From: Shewanella benthica KT99
Lineage (GTDB): Bacteria; Pseudomonadota; Gammaproteobacteria; Enterobacterales; Shewanellaceae
DNA length: 64,000 bases
Direction: 5' to 3'
Assembly (NCBI RefSeq): GCF_000172075.1
Contig: NZ_ABIC01000010.1
Location: 1 to 64,000 of the forward strand
Made by a program: the position numbers and the translations under genes. The notes beneath the pieces are model-generated. The model saw nothing but the letters and a program-made list of their open reading frames with translations. It did no database searches and was not told the DNA's origin. Below are positions 60,843 through 64,000 of the stretch, in pieces. Numbering within the stretch: position 1 is the first letter of the stretch; every line of letters begins with the position of its first letter.

Positions 60843-63692
60843 ATGCGACTAACTCGCAAAACAGATCAGGCAAAAAGGGCTAGCAAGCCTGCCTTAGGTC
60901 TAAACCGTCGTCAGTTCCTTCAGTCTGCAGGTCTTGCAACTGGTGGTATTGCTGCGGCGTCTATGCTTGGCGCAGGTATGATGCGCAAAGTCGAAGCTAA
61001 AGAGGTGCCACATAATGCACCGATTGAAATAAAACGTACCATATGTTCTCACTGCGCTGTGGGTTGTGGTGTCTATGCTGAAGTACAAAACGGGGTATGG
61101 ACAGGCCAGGAGCCTGCATTCGATCATCCATTTAATGCCGGTGGTCACTGTGCAAAAGGTGCGGCACTGCGTGAGCATGGTCATGGTGAGAAGCGTCTCA
61201 AGTATCCAATGAAGCTGGAAGGAGGAAAGTGGAAGAAGATCTCTTGGGATCAAGCCATAGAAGAAGTGGGTGGTAGGGCATTAGAGATCCGTAAGGAATC
61301 TGGTCCTGATTCTGTATTCTTCATGGGTTCGGCTAAGTTCTCTAACGAACAAGCCTATATGTACCGCAAATTAGCAGCTGTGTGGGGCACCAACAATATC
61401 GATCACTCTGCACGTATTTGTCACTCTACCACGGTAGCCGGTGTTGCAAACACTTGGGGCTATGGTGCGCAAACCAACTCTTTCAACGATATCCGTAATG
61501 CAAAAGTGATGATGTTTATTGGGTCTAACCCATGTGAAGCGCATCCGGTTGCCATGCAGCACATCCTCGAAGGTAAAGAACGTGGTGCGAAAATCATCGT
61601 CGTCGACCCAAGATTTAGCCGAACTGCAGCCAAGTCTGATGAATATGTACATATTCGCCCAGGTACCGATATCCCTTATATCTATGGTCTGCTTTGGCAT
61701 ATTTTCAAGAATAAGTGGGAAGATCAGACCTTCATCGACCAACGTGTATACGGCATGGAACGTATTCGCGAGGAAGCGGCTAAGTGGAATCCTGCCGAAG
61801 TTGAACTCGTAGCAGGTGTACCTGAAGTGCAGATGCGCCGTGTGGCTAAGATGATGGCTACGACTAAGCCTGGTACCATTGTCTGGTGTATGGGTGGTAC
61901 TCAGCATCACATAGGTAACGCTAACACTCGCGCCTACTGTATTCTTCAGCTAGCGCTTGGAAACATGGGTGTTGCCGGTGGCGGTACTAACATCTTCCGT
62001 GGTCACGATAACGTACAGGGCGCGACAGATTTCGGTCTGCTGTTCGATACACTGCCTGGCTATTATGGCCTTAAGACAGGTTCATGGAAGCACTGGTGTA
62101 ACGTGTGGGATCTGGATTACGAGTGGGTTAAAGCCCGTTTCGACCAGAATGAATACTTAGGCCAAAAGCCGATGAATTCTACTGGTATCCCGTGTTCTCG
62201 CTGGCATGATGGAGTATTGGAAGACAAGTCTCAGATTGCTCAGAAAGACAATATTCGTATGGCATTCTTCTGGGGGCAGTCGGTTAACACCGAAACTCGT
62301 GGGCGTGAAGTGCGTGAAGCACTGGATAAGATGGACACTGTCGTGGTCGTCGATCCGTTTCCAACCATGGCGGGTGTTATGCACAATCGTACCGATGGTG
62401 TGTATCTACTTCCTGCATGTACTCAGTTTGAAACTTATGGTTCTGTTTCAGCCTCTAACCGTTCACTACAGTGGCGCACGCAGGTTATCGAGCCCTTGTT
62501 CGAGTCTAAGCCAGATCATGTGATCATGTACAAATTGGCGAAGAAGTGGGGCATAGAGAAAGAATTCTGTAAGCATATTAAGGTCAATGGTGATGAGCCA
62601 TTAATCGAAGACATAACGCGTGAATTCAACAAGGGCATGTGGACCATAGGTTACACAGGCCAAAGCCCTGAGCGTTTGAAGATGCACCAGGAAAACTGGG
62701 GTACTTTTGATATTAAATCCCTCGAAGCGCCAGGTGGACCAGCCAAGGGTGAGACCTATGGTCTACCTTGGCCATGTTGGGGCACGCCTGAGATGAAGCA
62801 TCCGGGTACACAGATCTTGTATCGCACCGGTCGTGAAGTGAAAGACGGTGGTGGTAACTTCCGTGCCCGTTACGGTGTTGAACACGACGGCAATAACATA
62901 CTTGCCGAAGGTTCTTACTCTAAAGGCTCTGAAATCCAGGATGGTTACCCTGAGTTTACCGCTGACATGCTTAAACAGCTTGGTTGGTGGGATGACCTGA
63001 CTGCTGAAGAAAAGCAACATGCTGAAGGTAAAAACTGGAAGACTGATATCTCCGGTGGTATCCAGCGTGTGGCCATTAAGCACGGTTGTATTCCTTACGG
63101 TAATGCGAAAGCCCGTTGTATCGTGTGGAACTTCCCCGATGATATTCCCCTGCACCGTGAGCCGCTTTATACGCCGCGTCGTGATCTGGTCGCTAAGTAC
63201 CCGACCTATGATGACCGTATGGTTGCCCGTCTTCCTACCCTGTATAAAACCATTCAGGATCAGGACTTTGCTAAAGACTTCCCCATTGCATTGACCTCGG
63301 GTCGTTTAGTGGAATATGAAGGTGGTGGTGAAGAGAGCCGTTGTAACCCTTGGCTCGCCGAGCTTCAGCAAGAGATGTTTATCGAGATCAGTCCGGCAGA
63401 TGCCGCAGATCGCGCGCTTCGTGATGGTGATGATGTTTGGGTTCACAGTCCGGAAGGTGCAAAAATCAAGGTTAAGGCCATGGTAACGCCTCGCGTTATC
63501 GCAGGTGAGTGTTTTATGCCATACCACTTCGCGGGTATATTCGAAGGTGAGAGCCTAGAGAAGAATTACCCTGAAGGCACTGTGCCTTATGTTGTTGGCG
63601 AATCGGCTAATACCATATTGACCTATGGCTATGACGTGGTTACTCAGATGCAAGAGACTAAGTCTAGCTTGTGTCAGATCACTAAAGCCTAA
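60843..63692 (+). CDS. fdhA: Formate dehydrogenase catalytic subunit (Cys type, Tat-exported)
   Basis: 949 residues of the molybdopterin oxidoreductase family. The Tat signal NRRQFLQSAGLA spans about 21-32. The proximal [4Fe-4S] is held by Cys68, Cys71, Cys75 and Cys103. The molybdenum ligand is Cys193 in ARICHSTT, where E. coli FdnG has selenocysteine. GSNPCEAHPVAMQH, GGTNIFRGHDNVQGATDFG and the C-terminal SRCNPWLAELQ are family segments. It oxidises formate in the periplasm. The ATG at 60843 is used rather than the overlapping GTG at 60840. Confidence 0.95.
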   Translation: MRLTRKTDQAKRASKPALGLNRRQFLQSAGLATGGIAAASMLGAGMMRKVEAKEVPHNAPIEIKRTICSHCAVGCGVYAEVQNGVWTGQEPAFDHPFNAGGHCAKGAALREHGHGEKRLKYPMKLEGGKWKKISWDQAIEEVGGRALEIRKESGPDSVFFMGSAKFSNEQAYMYRKLAAVWGTNNIDHSARICHSTTVAGVANTWGYGAQTNSFNDIRNAKVMMFIGSNPCEAHPVAMQHILEGKERGAKIIVVDPRFSRTAAKSDEYVHIRPGTDIPYIYGLLWHIFKNKWEDQTFIDQRVYGMERIREEAAKWNPAEVELVAGVPEVQMRRVAKMMATTKPGTIVWCMGGTQHHIGNANTRAYCILQLALGNMGVAGGGTNIFRGHDNVQGATDFGLLFDTLPGYYGLKTGSWKHWCNVWDLDYEWVKARFDQNEYLGQKPMNSTGIPCSRWHDGVLEDKSQIAQKDNIRMAFFWGQSVNTETRGREVREALDKMDTVVVVDPFPTMAGVMHNRTDGVYLLPACTQFETYGSVSASNRSLQWRTQVIEPLFESKPDHVIMYKLAKKWGIEKEFCKHIKVNGDEPLIEDITREFNKGMWTIGYTGQSPERLKMHQENWGTFDIKSLEAPGGPAKGETYGLPWPCWGTPEMKHPGTQILYRTGREVKDGGGNFRARYGVEHDGNNILAEGSYSKGSEIQDGYPEFTADMLKQLGWWDDLTAEEKQHAEGKNWKTDISGGIQRVAIKHGCIPYGNAKARCIVWNFPDDIPLHREPLYTPRRDLVAKYPTYDDRMVARLPTLYKTIQDQDFAKDFPIALTSGRLVEYEGGGEESRCNPWLAELQQEMFIEISPADAADRALRDGDDVWVHSPEGAKIKVKAMVTPRVIAGECFMPYHFAGIFEGESLEKNYPEGTVPYVVGESANTILTYGYDVVTQMQETKSSLCQITKA

Positions 63693-63718
63693 CTGAACTT
63701 GATGAGGAGATAGCCAAC

Positions 63719-64000
63719 ATGGCAGTCATGAAATTTTTGTGTGACACCAAACGCTGCATCGAGTGTAACGGTTGCGTCACAGCTTGTAAGAACGAAAACG
63801 ATTCCGCTCTCGAGTGGGGAATTCAACGTCGCCGTGTAGTGACAATTAACGATGGTGAGCCGGGTGAAGCTTCGATCTCGGTGGCATGTATGCACTGTAC
63901 CGATGCGCCTTGTCAGGCAGTCTGTCCGGCCGATTGTTTCTACCGTACCGAAGACGGCATAGTGCTGCATAACAAGGATACTTGTATCGGTTGTGGCTAT
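63719..64000 (+). CDS. fdhB: Formate dehydrogenase iron-sulfur (beta) subunit, partial
   Basis: The first 94 codons, cut by the window end. CIECNGCVTACKN (Cys13, 16, 19, 23), CMHCTDAPCQAVCP and CIGCGY are three successive 4Fe-4S motifs of FdnH/FdoH-type subunits. It passes electrons from FdhA to a membrane cytochrome b subunit expected downstream. GAGGAGA precedes the ATG. Confidence 0.93.
   Translation, partial: MAVMKFLCDTKRCIECNGCVTACKNENDSALEWGIQRRRVVTINDGEPGEASISVACMHCTDAPCQAVCPADCFYRTEDGIVLHNKDTCIGCGY

Noticed and set aside
61409-61430. Possible selenocysteine codon in fdhA
   Set aside because: The codon at the molybdenum-ligand position is TGT (Cys) in ARICHS, and no in-frame TGA occurs in the gene.

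Overview
The window looks like chromosomal DNA of a marine gammaproteobacterium, almost certainly a Shewanella. The 16S/23S/5S sequences, the secB-gpsA and envC-gpmI neighbourhoods, the hut locus and the formate dehydrogenase accessory cluster all fit that genus. The species cannot be read from the sequence. Intergenic DNA is unusually rich in structured repeats and gene remnants, and one insertion sequence is present.

Layout. 1-5801 is an rRNA operon (16S, 23S, 5S) followed by tRNA-Asp, then duplicated terminator-bearing spacer DNA to about 6365. An IS21-like element (6366-8234) carries istA and istB fused by an internal deletion. A dispersed structured repeat follows, then a ykgJ-type gene and nsrR. 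9470-14227 (minus strand) holds gpmI, envC, a ctpA-like peptidase and yibQ. 14469-16649 (plus strand) holds a yibN-like rhodanese, secB and gpsA. 16826-20736 carries a flavoprotein, a decayed NlpC/P60 lipoprotein gene, mog and a protein built of about ten HTH-like repeats. 20850-24436 is an ABC exporter plus secreted hydrolase operon with a divergent YtrA-type regulator. 25228-28729 holds an acyl-CoA synthetase, two hotdog thioesterases (one internally deleted) and mtnC. 29336-31141 holds a small outer-membrane barrel and a NifX-like/DUF134 pair. 31855-37540 is the histidine degradation locus (hutI, divergent hutC-hutUH). 37682-52766 is a mosaic of single genes: MscS channel, LysE exporter, acyltransferase, a frameshifted NRDE/TANGO2 gene, a ZIP-like membrane protein, an M6 protease with sorting tag, ubiC, a FliL-like protein, rlmF and a PLD-family lipoprotein. 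52767-54368 is gene-poor. 54369-64000 is the formate dehydrogenase region: a regulator and fdhD on the minus strand, and divergently DUF3305, DUF3306, a polyferredoxin, a TorD-like chaperone, a small Tat-signal protein, fdhA and the start of fdhB.

How the parts work together. The fdh region encodes a periplasmic Tat-exported formate dehydrogenase with cysteine, not selenocysteine, at the molybdenum site, and a set of maturation factors. A textbook sigma-54 promoter (TGGCAC-N5-TTGCT) with an upstream 17-bp palindrome precedes the accessory genes, suggesting enhancer-dependent control. The hut genes are bracketed by two copies of a palindromic site near TGTATATACA that is probably the HutC operator. 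The YtrA-type regulator faces its likely target operon across an 18-bp near-palindrome.

The most unusual items are the ten-repeat HTH-like protein (19168-20736), a dispersed repeat family whose hairpin stems covary around an invariant AGGGAC loop, a MITE-like repeat inserted inside the fdh gene cluster, and the sigma-54/palindrome arrangement in front of the fdh genes.
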